This document shows positions 1 through 7,307 of a DNA stretch of 64,000 bases, in pieces; the stretch's first letter is position 1; every line of letters begins with the position of its first letter. Origin of the DNA: PALSA-612 sp035652235 (GTDB lineage: Bacteria > Actinomycetota > Thermoleophilia > Gaiellales > Gaiellaceae); contig DASREE010000035.1 of NCBI GenBank assembly GCA_035652235.1, forward strand, positions 34,731-98,730. Reading direction: 5' to 3'. A program made the translations under genes and the position numbers. The notes beneath the pieces are model-generated. The model had not been told where the DNA came from, did no database searches, and worked only from the letters and a program-made list of their open reading frames with translations.

Positions 1-1
1 G

Positions 2-214
2 GGCGCCTACGGCACCATCCTCCCGAACGGCGACCTCGACCTCGCGCTGACGATCAGGACGTTCGCCGTCGCCGAGGGGCGCATCCACCTGTGGATCGGC
101 GGGGGCGTCGTCTGGGACTCGGACCCCGACGAGGAGATCGAGGAGTCGTGGACGAAGGCGGGGCCGCTCCTCTCCGTGCTCGGCGCGGGCGCCCGGGAGC
201 CGCTGCTGCGATGA
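2..214 (+). CDS. pabB: Aminodeoxychorismate (or anthranilate) synthase component I, C-terminal end (partial)
   Basis: Only the last 70 codons are present; the gene enters from the left edge. The tail carries the end of the chorismate-binding fold: an LDLALTIRTF stretch and GGGVVWDSDPDEE, matching the IRT and G-x-G-I-V-x-D-S-x-P motifs of TrpE/PabB enzymes. These convert chorismate to 4-amino-4-deoxychorismate (PabB) or anthranilate (TrpE). Its stop overlaps the ATG of a class IV aminotransferase-fold gene (ATGA), which favours PabB and folate/PABA synthesis over TrpE. The N-terminal part cannot be judged. Confidence 0.8.
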   Translation, partial: GAYGTILPNGDLDLALTIRTFAVAEGRIHLWIGGGVVWDSDPDEEIEESWTKAGPLLSVLGAGAREPLLR

Positions 215-1071
215 CGCTGCTCGCGGTCAGTGTGTCCGGCCGGGGTGCGGTCGACCCGGACGAGCCGGTCGTGCATGCCGACGACGAAGGCTTCCTGCGC
301 GGGCGCGGCGCCTTCGAGACGACGCGCGTGTACGGCGGGCGCCCGTTCCGGCTCGACGAGCACGTCGCCCGGCTGCAGGCCTCGGCGGCGCGGCTCGGCC
401 TGTCGGCGCCCGACGCGACCGAGATCGAGGGGCTCGTGGCGGAGGCGCTCGAGCAGGCCGGCTCGCCGGACGCCTTCCTGCGTATCTACGCGACGCCCGG
501 GCGCGAGGGGAGCGGTGTACCGCTCGTGCTCGCTCTCGTCGGGGAGCTGCCGGCCGACCTGGAGCAGACGCGCGCCCGCGGCATCCGCCTGGCCGCGGTG
601 CCGCTCGGGCTCGACCTCGGAGGCGTCTGGCCGCTCGGCGGCGTGAAGTCGATGAGCTACGCGGTGAACATGATGGCGCTCGACGACGCCCGCCGGCGCG
701 GCGCCGACGACGCGCTCTTGCTTGCCCAGGCGGACGTGGTGCTGGAGTGCACGACCTCGAACGTGTGGTGGCGGCGCGGCTCGACGCTCTTCACCCCGGC
801 GCTCGACCTCGGCATCCTCGCCGGGGTCACGCGCGCGGCGATCCTCGAGATCCTGCCGCAGCTCGGCTACGAGGCGGTCGAGGGGACGTTCCCGGTTGCC
901 GAGCTGGCGGCGGCCGACGAGGCGTTCACGACCTCCTCCGTGCGCGAGGTGATGCCGGCCGTGGCGCTCGACGGCGCCCCGATCGGCGACGGCCGCCCCG
1001 GGCCGGCCGCCCGTGCGCTGCAGGCGGCGCTGCGGCGGGCGGCGACGGCGGGCGAGCGGGCCGGCGTCTAG
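211..1071 (+). CDS. pabC: Aminodeoxychorismate lyase (class IV aminotransferase fold)
   Basis: The 286-aa PLP enzyme is predicted to split 4-amino-4-deoxychorismate into 4-aminobenzoate and pyruvate for folate synthesis. Family features seen: the substrate-side FETTRVYGGRPFRLDEHVAR block near residue 33, the PLP lysine K146 in GGVKSMSYAVNMM, and the VLECTTSNVWW cofactor-binding segment with its conserved Glu. An upstream in-frame ATG exists, but the ATG overlapping the pabB stop gives the family's usual length and tight coupling. A branched-chain or D-amino-acid aminotransferase is the alternative within the fold; the neighbour argues for PabC. Confidence 0.8.
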   Translation: MTLLAVSVSGRGAVDPDEPVVHADDEGFLRGRGAFETTRVYGGRPFRLDEHVARLQASAARLGLSAPDATEIEGLVAEALEQAGSPDAFLRIYATPGREGSGVPLVLALVGELPADLEQTRARGIRLAAVPLGLDLGGVWPLGGVKSMSYAVNMMALDDARRRGADDALLLAQADVVLECTTSNVWWRRGSTLFTPALDLGILAGVTRAAILEILPQLGYEAVEGTFPVAELAAADEAFTTSSVREVMPAVALDGAPIGDGRPGPAARALQAALRRAATAGERAGV

Positions 1072-1133
1072 CCTCGGTGTCGTCTCGACCCCGGGCTGGG
1101 CGCCGTCTCGGCCGCGGGCGCGACCGGTCCGAA

Positions 1134-1168
1134 CGAAGACCCGCCGGGCAGGCGTCGGCGGGTCTTCG
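1134..1168 (+). terminator. Strong stem-loop between pabC and uvrB
   Basis: A 12-bp perfect stem (CGAAGACCCGCC with its complement) closes an 11-nt loop. No T-run follows, so it is terminator-like rather than a canonical intrinsic terminator. The rest of the 333-bp gap 1072-1404 shows no convincing ORF; it holds this hairpin and the uvrB -10 box. Confidence 0.45.
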
Positions 1169-1391
1169 AGGTGCGAGCGCCGACAACCCCGAGCCCGGAG
1201 GGAGTGGGCGCGGCCGCGGCGATCGGACCGCCTCACGGTACGGGCAGCCGCGGGCTCGGGCCATCCTCCGTTCGGCTGAACTTCCGGATGACGAAGCGGC
1301 TCACGATCCTCAGCGCAACCGCCGCCTGCTGGCCCGCCCGCTGTGGCCCGCCGAGCCTGCCGGGCCGGCCGGCGCGGACGGACGCGGCGGC

Positions 1392-1397
1392 TACCCT
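1392..1397 (+). promoter_or_regulatory. -10 box of uvrB (leaderless)
   Basis: TACCCT ends 7 nt before the uvrB GTG. No Shine-Dalgarno lies between, so transcription probably starts at or next to the start codon. Confidence 0.5.
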
Positions 1398-1404
1398 TGT
1401 CGCC

Positions 1405-3405
1405 GTGACGTCGTTCCGGACCTCCGCCGCCTACAGCCCGACGGGCGACCAGCCGCAGGCGATCGAGGAGCTCTCGCGCAGCCTGCTCGCCGGGAACCGC
1501 TACCAGACGCTGCTCGGAGCGACGGGTACGGGCAAGACGGCAACGATGGCGTGGATCATCGAGAAGGTGGGCAAGCCCGCGCTCGTGATCGCCCACAACA
1601 AGACGCTCGCGGCACAGCTCTGCAACGAGTTCCGCGAGTTCATGCCCGGAAACGCGGTCGAGTACTTCGTCTCCTACTACGACTACTACCAGCCCGAGGC
1701 GTACGTCCCCCAGGCCGACCTGTACATCGAGAAGGACTCGTCCCAGAACGAGGACATCGCGCGGCTGCGGCTCGCGGCCACCTCGGCCCTGATGACGCGG
1801 CGGGACGTGGTCATCGTCGCCTCCGTGTCGTGCATCTACGGGCTCGGCTCGCCGGAGGAGTGGCGCGAGCGCGTGCTCATCCTCGAGGTGGGCGAGACGC
1901 ACGACCGCGACGCGGCGCTGCGCAAACTGATCGAGAGCCAGTACGTGCGCAACGACTCCGTGCTCGGGCGCGGGCGCTTCCGCGTCAAGGGCGACATCGT
2001 CGAGGTGCAGCCGGCGAACGCGGAGACGGCGTACCGCATCTCCTTCTTCGGCGACGAGGTGGAGGCGATCACGCACTTCGACCCGCTCACCGGCGAGGTG
2101 TTCGCGAAGCTCGACAACCTCGTCATCTGGCCCGCGACCGAGTACGTCACCTCGACCCCGTCCATCCAGCGCGCGATCGGCGATATCCAGGCGGAGCTCG
2201 CCGAGCAGGTGCGCCTGTTCGAGTCGCAGGGGAAGATGCTCGAGGCGCACCGGATCCGGCAGCGCACGGAGTACGACCTGGAGATGCTGAAGGAGCTCGG
2301 CTTCTGCTCCGGGATCGAGAACTACTCGCGGCACCTGGAGGGCAGGCCGCCCGGCTCGCACCCGTTCACGCTGATCGACTACTTCCCGGACGACTTCGTC
2401 TGCTTCATCGACGAGTCGCACCAGACGGTGCCGCAACTCGGTGGCATGTACGAGGGAGACCGCTCGCGCAAGCAGACGCTCGTCGACTACGGCTTCAGGC
2501 TGCCGTCGGCGCTCGACAACCGCCCGCTCCGCTTCGACGAGTTCCTGGCCAAGGTGCCGCAGCTCGTGTTCGTGTCCGCGACGCCGGGGCCGTTCGAGCT
2601 GCGCCACTCGACGGTCGTCTCGGAGCAGCTGATCCGGCCGACCGGCGTCGTCGACCCCGAGGTCGAGGTGCGGCCGACGAAGAACCAGATCGACGATCTC
2701 CTGAACGAGATCCGGCGCCGCGAGGAGGCGGGCGAGCGCGTGCTCGTGACGACGCTGACGAAGAAGATGGCCGAGGACTTGACCGACTACCTGCTCGAGG
2801 CGGGCGTCCGGGCGCGCTACCTGCACTCCGAGATCGACACGCTCGAGCGGATCCAGATCATCCGCGAGCTCCGCCTCGGCGACTTCGACGTCCTCGTCGG
2901 CGTCAACCTGCTGCGCGAGGGGCTCGACCTGCCGGAGGTGACGCTCGTCGCCATCCTCGACGCGGACAAGGAGGGCTTCCTGCGCGGCAGGACCGCCCTC
3001 ATCCAGACGATCGGCCGCGCCGCCCGCAACGTCAACGGGAAGGTGCTGCTGTACGCGGACAAGGTGACGGAGGCGATCGCCGGCGCCCTCGACGAGACGA
3101 ACCGGCGGCGCGCGAAGCAGCTCGCCTACAACGAGGAGCACGGGATCACGGCGGAGTCGATCGTCAAGGGCGTGTCCGACATCGCCGAGCTGCTCGCGCT
3201 CGAGCAGCCGCACGTGCCGACGCGGCGCCGCCGCGGCAAGCGCGAGGTGGAGGGGATGAGCCGCGAGGAGCTGGAGAAGCTCGTCGTCACGCTCGAGGAG
3301 GAGATGTACGCGGCGGCAGAGGAGCTCCGTTTCGAGTACGCGGCGAAGCTGCGCGACGAGATCAAGGACCTGCGGCGGGAGCTCCAGGCGCTCGCTGCAG
3401 CCTGA
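1405..3405 (+). CDS. uvrB: UvrABC nucleotide excision repair subunit B
   Basis: UvrB is the damage-verification helicase of nucleotide excision repair, loaded by UvrA and recruiting UvrC. The 666-aa length from GTG 1405 matches the family (about 660-680). Seen in order: Walker A GATGTGKT (residues 38-45), the Tyr-rich beta-hairpin VSYYDYYQPEAYVPQ near residues 92-106, the DESH box near 335, helicase motifs including the final QTIGRAARN block, and a C-terminal UVR motif (about 622-660) that contacts UvrC. Earlier in-frame starts would add a non-conserved extension; GTG 1405 is supported by a -10 box 7 nt upstream. Confidence 0.97.
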   Translation: MTSFRTSAAYSPTGDQPQAIEELSRSLLAGNRYQTLLGATGTGKTATMAWIIEKVGKPALVIAHNKTLAAQLCNEFREFMPGNAVEYFVSYYDYYQPEAYVPQADLYIEKDSSQNEDIARLRLAATSALMTRRDVVIVASVSCIYGLGSPEEWRERVLILEVGETHDRDAALRKLIESQYVRNDSVLGRGRFRVKGDIVEVQPANAETAYRISFFGDEVEAITHFDPLTGEVFAKLDNLVIWPATEYVTSTPSIQRAIGDIQAELAEQVRLFESQGKMLEAHRIRQRTEYDLEMLKELGFCSGIENYSRHLEGRPPGSHPFTLIDYFPDDFVCFIDESHQTVPQLGGMYEGDRSRKQTLVDYGFRLPSALDNRPLRFDEFLAKVPQLVFVSATPGPFELRHSTVVSEQLIRPTGVVDPEVEVRPTKNQIDDLLNEIRRREEAGERVLVTTLTKKMAEDLTDYLLEAGVRARYLHSEIDTLERIQIIRELRLGDFDVLVGVNLLREGLDLPEVTLVAILDADKEGFLRGRTALIQTIGRAARNVNGKVLLYADKVTEAIAGALDETNRRRAKQLAYNEEHGITAESIVKGVSDIAELLALEQPHVPTRRRRGKREVEGMSREELEKLVVTLEEEMYAAAEELRFEYAAKLRDEIKDLRRELQALAAA

Positions 3406-3430
3406 GCTGTCGGCGCTGAGCTGTCGGCGC
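3403..3430 (+). repeat. Tandem 14-bp duplication spanning the uvrB stop
   Basis: TGAGCTGTCGGCGC occurs twice head to tail. The first copy begins with the uvrB TGA, so a second TGA follows 14 nt later. It looks like a slippage duplication. Confidence 0.85.
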
Positions 3431-3493
3431 CGGCGCGCGCCTGCGCCCCGTCCCGCTCGCCTTCGTCTCGCGGTGGAAGCCGGCGGTTCGGCG

Positions 3494-4849
3494 TTACGAG
3501 AGGAGCGGCGGCAGGGCGCGCAGGAGGCGCTTCGACGTGGTGCGGAAGCGGGCGATCCGGCGCGCCACCGCGCGGTGGTCGGACAGCGCCCGCCCGACGA
3601 GCTTGAGCGCGGCTCGCAGCCTCCTCCCGAGCGCCTCGATCTTCGCGCGGTCGTCCGTGAGCGCCTGCGGCGAGCGGGAGGCGCCGACGATCGCCGCCGC
3701 CTGCTTCAGCGCCGCCCGCTCGTCCAGCAGCTCGCCCGTCGCGGGGTTCAGGTAGAGGATGCCGTTCGACTGCCAGGAGTCGATCAGCCTCCGGGCCTTC
3801 TCCTTGCGCTTCTCCGCGTCGAGCAGGTCGTTCAGCTTCTGCTCGGCCGGGCCCACGCACGGCCCCTGAGCGAGCGCCGCCTTCAGGTCGGCGTTGCCCC
3901 GCTTCCACCACTGCTCCGCCCGCTTCATGTCGGCAGCCGCCTCGTCCGCCAGCTTCGACCGCTCGCGGAAGGCGGGGATGATCTTCGTGTACAGCTCCTC
4001 CGCGGTCACGATCAGCCCGCCGTACAGACCGGCGATCTCGAGCGCCTGCGCCAGGTCCGCGTAGGCGACGAGCGGCGTCACCTCGAGCGCGTGGTCGACG
4101 CCCTCGGCCGCCTGCAGGAGAGAGAGCTTCTCGGCGGCCACCTCGCCGGACTCCTTGGCGTACTCCTTCTCGAACGACGTGAACTCGTTCGCCGCCTGCG
4201 CCAGCTCCTTCGAGGCCGCGCGTGCGAACGAGTTGCCGGTCTCGAGCTCGCGCTCCGCCTTGTCGAGCAGGTCCGGGTCGCAGCTGCTCCGGAGGACGAA
4301 GTGGTCGTCGAGCGTGACCGTCGAGTTCGAGGTGGCGACGGAGCTCGTCAGCCGCTGGTCGATGCGGTTGCCGCTCGGGGTGAGGACGAGCGGGATGCCC
4401 TCGCCTGCCTGCCCGAAGTGGAGCAGGAAGCCGCTCGGGTCGTACCCGGCGGGTGAGATCGCCTTCGGGTGCATGAGCAGGCGGAAGTGCGTCTGGCCGG
4501 CCGTCTCCTCCTTCGTGCCCGTGAGCGTGAAGTCGACGTGCTCGACGTCGGGCGTCGGCAGCTTGACCGAGCACGAGAACGAGCCGAGGTCGACCTGGCC
4601 GTCGCCCGTGACGGTCGAGCCGGTGACGGTGAACTCGATCGAGCCCTGCCACGTCCCGGTGCACGTCTGCGCGCCGGCGACCGTGCCGGCTCCGTCCACC
4701 GTCCCCGTCCACTTCACCTGCAACGCGCGGCCCGGTGCCGCTCGGCTCGCGGAGACGTGCGCTGCGGCCACCAGCGAGAGCGCGGCGGCGAGCGCGGCTG
4801 CCGCGCGCGCGAAGCTGGGCTGGCGATGCCTCCGTGGGCGTCCGCCCAC
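3494..4849 (-). CDS. Secreted protein with N-terminal beta-rich and C-terminal coiled-coil-like region
   Basis: I do not recognise the family. From GTG 4849 the 451-aa product has a typical Sec signal: RRHR, a hydrophobic stretch AAAALAAALSLVAAAHVSA, and small residues at the cleavage site. Residues about 35-150 are Thr/Val/Gly-rich with a few Cys and suggest a beta-sandwich; the rest is Ala/Glu/Lys/Leu-rich helix that may form coiled coils. GTG 4849 is chosen over a start 26 codons upstream because GAGGAGGAGGGA immediately precedes it and the signal peptide then begins normally. Neighbours give no functional hint. Confidence 0.7.
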   Translation of the reverse strand: MGGRPRRHRQPSFARAAAALAAALSLVAAAHVSASRAAPGRALQVKWTGTVDGAGTVAGAQTCTGTWQGSIEFTVTGSTVTGDGQVDLGSFSCSVKLPTPDVEHVDFTLTGTKEETAGQTHFRLLMHPKAISPAGYDPSGFLLHFGQAGEGIPLVLTPSGNRIDQRLTSSVATSNSTVTLDDHFVLRSSCDPDLLDKAERELETGNSFARAASKELAQAANEFTSFEKEYAKESGEVAAEKLSLLQAAEGVDHALEVTPLVAYADLAQALEIAGLYGGLIVTAEELYTKIIPAFRERSKLADEAAADMKRAEQWWKRGNADLKAALAQGPCVGPAEQKLNDLLDAEKRKEKARRLIDSWQSNGILYLNPATGELLDERAALKQAAAIVGASRSPQALTDDRAKIEALGRRLRAALKLVGRALSDHRAVARRIARFRTTSKRLLRALPPLLS

Positions 4850-4978
4850 TCCCTCCTCCTCGTCGAGCCTCGCCTGCCGGCGCCGTCTCGTCAGCGCGAC
4901 CTTACTCGGCGGCGGCCGCGGCGACAAGGGCGGACGGACGCTGTCGGACGCTGCACGTGACCGTCCGTCGCGTCGCCC

Positions 4979-5611
4979 TCAGTACAGCCGGGGCTCGTAG
5001 CCGCGGTCGACCTCGCCGCGCACCTCGGCCTCCCGGCGGCCCTCCTCGGCTGCACGGTCGGAGATCGTGCGGCTCGGGCTCCGGACAGTGTCCGCATCGG
5101 GCCAGGCGGCAGGCTGCCAGAGGCCGGAGCGGAGGAACGCCTTGCTGCAGTGGCTGAACGCCTGGTGCACCTCGACGTCGACGACGACCCACGGCTCCTT
5201 GCCGTCGACCGAGCAGGCGGCGAGGAGCTCCGGATCGCGGCTGAGGCGAGCGGCTCCGTTCACGCGCAGCGTCTCCGTGATCCCGGGGACGATGAAGATG
5301 AGCCCGACCGCAGGACGCTCGACCAGGTTGTGGACACCGTCGAAGCGGCGGTTGCCCGGAAACTCCGGGATGAGGAGGCGGTGCTCGTCGAGCACCTTCA
5401 CGAACCCGGGCGGGCCGCCCTTCGGCGAGGCGTCGCAGGACCCGTCCGCGGCCGCGGTCGCCATGACGAGGAACGGCGCAGCCTCGACGAACGCCCGCGA
5501 GCGCTCGTCGAGCGCGGACAGCTCCTTCGCGATCGCGCGCTGGACCGGCTCGCCGACGAGGTCGCGCAGCTCCTGCACGCTCTCGATCGCGGAGCCGTCG
5601 CCCGTGCCCAC
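4979..5611 (-). CDS. Pyridoxamine 5'-phosphate oxidase-family FMN-binding protein
   Basis: The 210-aa protein has the split-barrel flavin-binding fold of PPOX-class proteins. Seen: FLVMATAAADGSCDASPKGG (first strands, phosphate-contact region), HRLLIPEFPGNRRFDGVHN and GLIFIVPGITETLRVNGAA, a pattern I associate with the MSMEG_1061/DR2398-like subgroup. Such proteins bind FMN or F420; the substrate cannot be inferred. GTG 5611 is preceded by TAGCCT 8 nt upstream on the same strand. It stands alone, divergent from a remnant DUF2277 gene. Confidence 0.8.
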   Translation of the reverse strand: MGTGDGSAIESVQELRDLVGEPVQRAIAKELSALDERSRAFVEAAPFLVMATAAADGSCDASPKGGPPGFVKVLDEHRLLIPEFPGNRRFDGVHNLVERPAVGLIFIVPGITETLRVNGAARLSRDPELLAACSVDGKEPWVVVDVEVHQAFSHCSKAFLRSGLWQPAAWPDADTVRSPSRTISDRAAEEGRREAEVRGEVDRGYEPRLY

Positions 5612-5619
5612 CGCGGGCC

Positions 5620-5625
5620 AGGCTA
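5620..5625 (-). promoter_or_regulatory. -10 box of the PPOX-family gene (leaderless)
   Basis: On the minus strand TAGCCT ends 8 nt before GTG 5611, with no Shine-Dalgarno between them. Confidence 0.45.
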
Positions 5626-5642
5626 CCAGTCGGGCCGCGCGG

Positions 5643-5648
5643 TAGCGT
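5643..5648 (+). promoter_or_regulatory. -10 box of the DUF2277 remnant
   Basis: TAGCGT ends 7 nt before ATG 5656. The remnant gene therefore appears to keep a promoter-like start region. Confidence 0.4.
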
Positions 5649-5655
5649 TCACGGC

Positions 5656-5712
5656 ATGTGCCGGAACATCACCATCCTCTACAATCTCCAGCCGCCCCGG
5701 AAGCCGCGCTAG
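5656..5712 (+). pseudogene. DUF2277 N-terminal remnant (18 codons)
   Basis: The short frame encodes MCRNITILYNLQPPRKPR and then TAG. The first 14 residues match the opening of DUF2277 proteins (MCRNI-x-x-L-x-N-x-x-PP), which normally continue for about 80 more residues (from memory of the family). No continuation was found downstream in any frame before the next gene at 5722, so the rest appears deleted. A TANNNT box sits 7 nt upstream. It could still be expressed as a micropeptide; a truncated relic is the simpler reading. Confidence 0.6.
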
Positions 5713-5715
5713 CGT
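5710..5715 (+). promoter_or_regulatory. -10 box of the SHOCT-tailed membrane gene, built on a stop codon
   Basis: TAGCGT ends 6 nt before GTG 5722. Its TAG is the stop codon of the DUF2277 remnant. Confidence 0.4.
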
Positions 5716-5721
5716 GGCGGT

Positions 5722-6180
5722 GTGGTCGGCACCGCGCTCCTCGTCCTCCTCTCCGGCCTCCTGATCGGCGGGCTCGCACGCTGGGCCGTGCCGGGGCCGG
5801 ACCCGATGCCGCTGTGGCTGACGGCGTTCATCGGGCTCGGCGGCTCCGTCCTCGGCGGAGGCATCGCCGCGGCCGCGCTCGGAGCGAGCAAGGACGTGTC
5901 GCGCTCGGACTACTTCACGATCGAGCTCGCCTCGATCCTGGCGGCGATCCTGCTCGTCGTCGCCTACCGCCGGCTCGTGCAGAAGCGGCCGATCACGGGG
6001 CCGGAGGCGCACCGGCCGCCGACGCGCGGTTTCGGCCTCGGCCGCGCCCGGCCCGGCTCGCTGCGGGACACGTTGCGCAAGGCCCAGCTCTTGCGGAGCC
6101 TCGACGACCTGCACCGGAGCGGGCTGCTGACGGACGAGGAGTACGAGGAGAAGCGCCGGCGGCTGCTCGAGCGGCCGTAG
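5722..6180 (+). CDS. Small membrane protein, transglycosylase-associated-like N-terminus with SHOCT tail
   Basis: The 152-aa protein has about three hydrophobic segments: residues 1-22, 31-54 and 66-82. The first two are Gly-rich and resemble GlsB/YeaQ-type proteins. A charged linker follows, then a C-terminal SHOCT-like helical motif (LRSLDDLHRSGLLTDEEYEE, about residues 126-145) of the kind that mediates oligomerisation. Function is unknown; a membrane-stress or envelope role is only a guess. Start GTG 5722 sits 6 nt after a TANNNT box. Confidence 0.7.
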   Translation: MVGTALLVLLSGLLIGGLARWAVPGPDPMPLWLTAFIGLGGSVLGGGIAAAALGASKDVSRSDYFTIELASILAAILLVVAYRRLVQKRPITGPEAHRPPTRGFGLGRARPGSLRDTLRKAQLLRSLDDLHRSGLLTDEEYEEKRRRLLERP

Positions 6181-6225
6181 CGTCCTCAGGCTCCGGCTAC
6201 CGCCGCCCGCCGCGCCCTGCTCAGA

Positions 6226-7032
6226 TCAGATCGGGAGGGAGGCGCGCGGGAACCGTCGTGTCGCCGCGAGAGTGAAGGCGCCGTCGCGCCAGAGATACGT
6301 CTCGACGCGCAGCTCCCCGGCGTCGACCTCGTACACCTGCACGCCGCGCGCCTCGCCCCGGCGGCGGGGCCGCGGCTGGCCCAGACCGGGTGCCGTGGCG
6401 AGCACGCAGACGCGACCGCCCGACTCGACCACCTCGAACTCGCGCCGCTCGCAGACCGTGCTCTGGTGGATGTGGCCTGCGAGGATCAGCTCCGCCCCCG
6501 CCTCCGCGAGGGCGGCGAGCACGTGTCCGCGCCGCGCCAGCGGCCGTTTTCGGGAACGCCAGGGCGCGCCCGCGAGATGGTGGTGCAGGCAGACGGCGCG
6601 CAGCGCGGACGGGGGCGCCGCCTCGAGCTCCGAGCGCGCCCGCTCCAGCGCCGCCGCGGAGAGGCCTCCGGACTGGTGGCGCCACGGCCGCGCCGAGTTC
6701 AGCCCGACGACGACGAGCTCGTCCGAGCGGAAGAGCGGCTCGGTCGTCTGCCAGGCCCGCTCGAACTCGCGCCAAGGGGTGGTGAAGCGCGCCGGGAGCG
6801 TGGCGGGCAGGTCGTGGTTTCCGGGAACCGCCAGCACCGGCCGCCCGAGCCCCACGAGGAACGCATGCGCACGTTCGTGCTGGTCGCGGCGGCCCCGGTG
6901 GGCGAGGTCACCGGTCGCGACGACGAGCGCCGGCGACGTCCGCTCGACGAGCTCGGCGAGCGGCGTCTCGATCATCGTCTCCTCGCGGGCGCCCGCGTGC
7001 AGGTCGGAGACATGAACGAGGCGGGTTGGCAC
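6226..7032 (-). CDS. Calcineurin-like metallophosphoesterase
   Basis: The 268-aa protein has the ordered dimetal-phosphoesterase motifs: D10-x-H12 in VSDLHAG, GDLAHRG, GNHD near residue 72, a VCLHHH block, and GHIH. The fold resembles class III cyclic-nucleotide phosphodiesterases (CpdA/Rv0805-like), but the substrate cannot be told from sequence. It starts at GTG 7032 and is divergent from a small membrane gene; the two -10 boxes abut. Confidence 0.85.
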   Translation of the reverse strand: MPTRLVHVSDLHAGAREETMIETPLAELVERTSPALVVATGDLAHRGRRDQHERAHAFLVGLGRPVLAVPGNHDLPATLPARFTTPWREFERAWQTTEPLFRSDELVVVGLNSARPWRHQSGGLSAAALERARSELEAAPPSALRAVCLHHHLAGAPWRSRKRPLARRGHVLAALAEAGAELILAGHIHQSTVCERREFEVVESGGRVCVLATAPGLGQPRPRRRGEARGVQVYEVDAGELRVETYLWRDGAFTLAATRRFPRASLPI

Positions 7033-7041
7033 AGCCGGGTG

Positions 7042-7047
7042 AGGCTA
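7042..7047 (-). promoter_or_regulatory. -10 box of the metallophosphoesterase gene (leaderless)
   Basis: Minus-strand TAGCCT ends 9 nt before GTG 7032. It directly abuts the plus-strand -10 box at 7048. Confidence 0.45.
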
Positions 7048-7053
7048 TACACT
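7048..7053 (+). promoter_or_regulatory. -10 box of the 81-aa membrane gene (leaderless)
   Basis: TACACT ends 8 nt before ATG 7062. An overlapping TATACA at 7046 is an alternative. Confidence 0.45.
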
Positions 7054-7061
7054 CAGTACAG

Positions 7062-7307
7062 ATGGACGAGCCGATCGAGCTGTTCGACGACCTCTACCTC
7101 GGGCTGCGCGCGGGCGGCGCCATCCGCAAGCAGCGCCGCGGCGAGCCCCTGACGACGGAGGACCAGGCTGCCCTCACCCGCTGGCAGCGCCTCTCGCAGT
7201 GGCGGAAGGCGATCGCGATCGGAGCGTTCGCCGTCGGCACGTTCGGCCTCGGCTTCACCCTCGGCGGTCTCGTCTTCAGCCGCCGCGGCAAGCGTCAGCC
7301 GGTCTAG
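7062..7307 (+). CDS. Small single-pass membrane protein
   Basis: The product is 81 aa. A charged N-terminal half (residues 1-47, with RAGGAIRKQRRGEPLTTED) is followed by one hydrophobic segment, IAIGAFAVGTFGLGFTLGGLVF, and an RRGKR tail, suggesting a single membrane helix. No family was recognised. ATG 7062 is preferred over an upstream in-frame start because a TANNNT box lies 8 nt before it. The stop overlaps by 4 nt the stop of the convergent DUF2156 gene. Confidence 0.6.
   Translation: MDEPIELFDDLYLGLRAGGAIRKQRRGEPLTTEDQAALTRWQRLSQWRKAIAIGAFAVGTFGLGFTLGGLVFSRRGKRQPV

Noticed and set aside
1272..1283. GTTCGGCTGAAC upstream of uvrB as a LexA box
   Set aside because: The half-sites are in the reverse order (GTTC-N4-GAAC) compared with the LexA core GAAC-N4-GTTC.
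7..3213. Very long open frames on the strand opposite uvrB, uvrA, uvrD and other genes (many over 1000 codons)
   Set aside because: Arg/Ala/Pro-rich shadows of high-G+C coding sequence with no recognisable domains; each is antisense to a well-supported gene.
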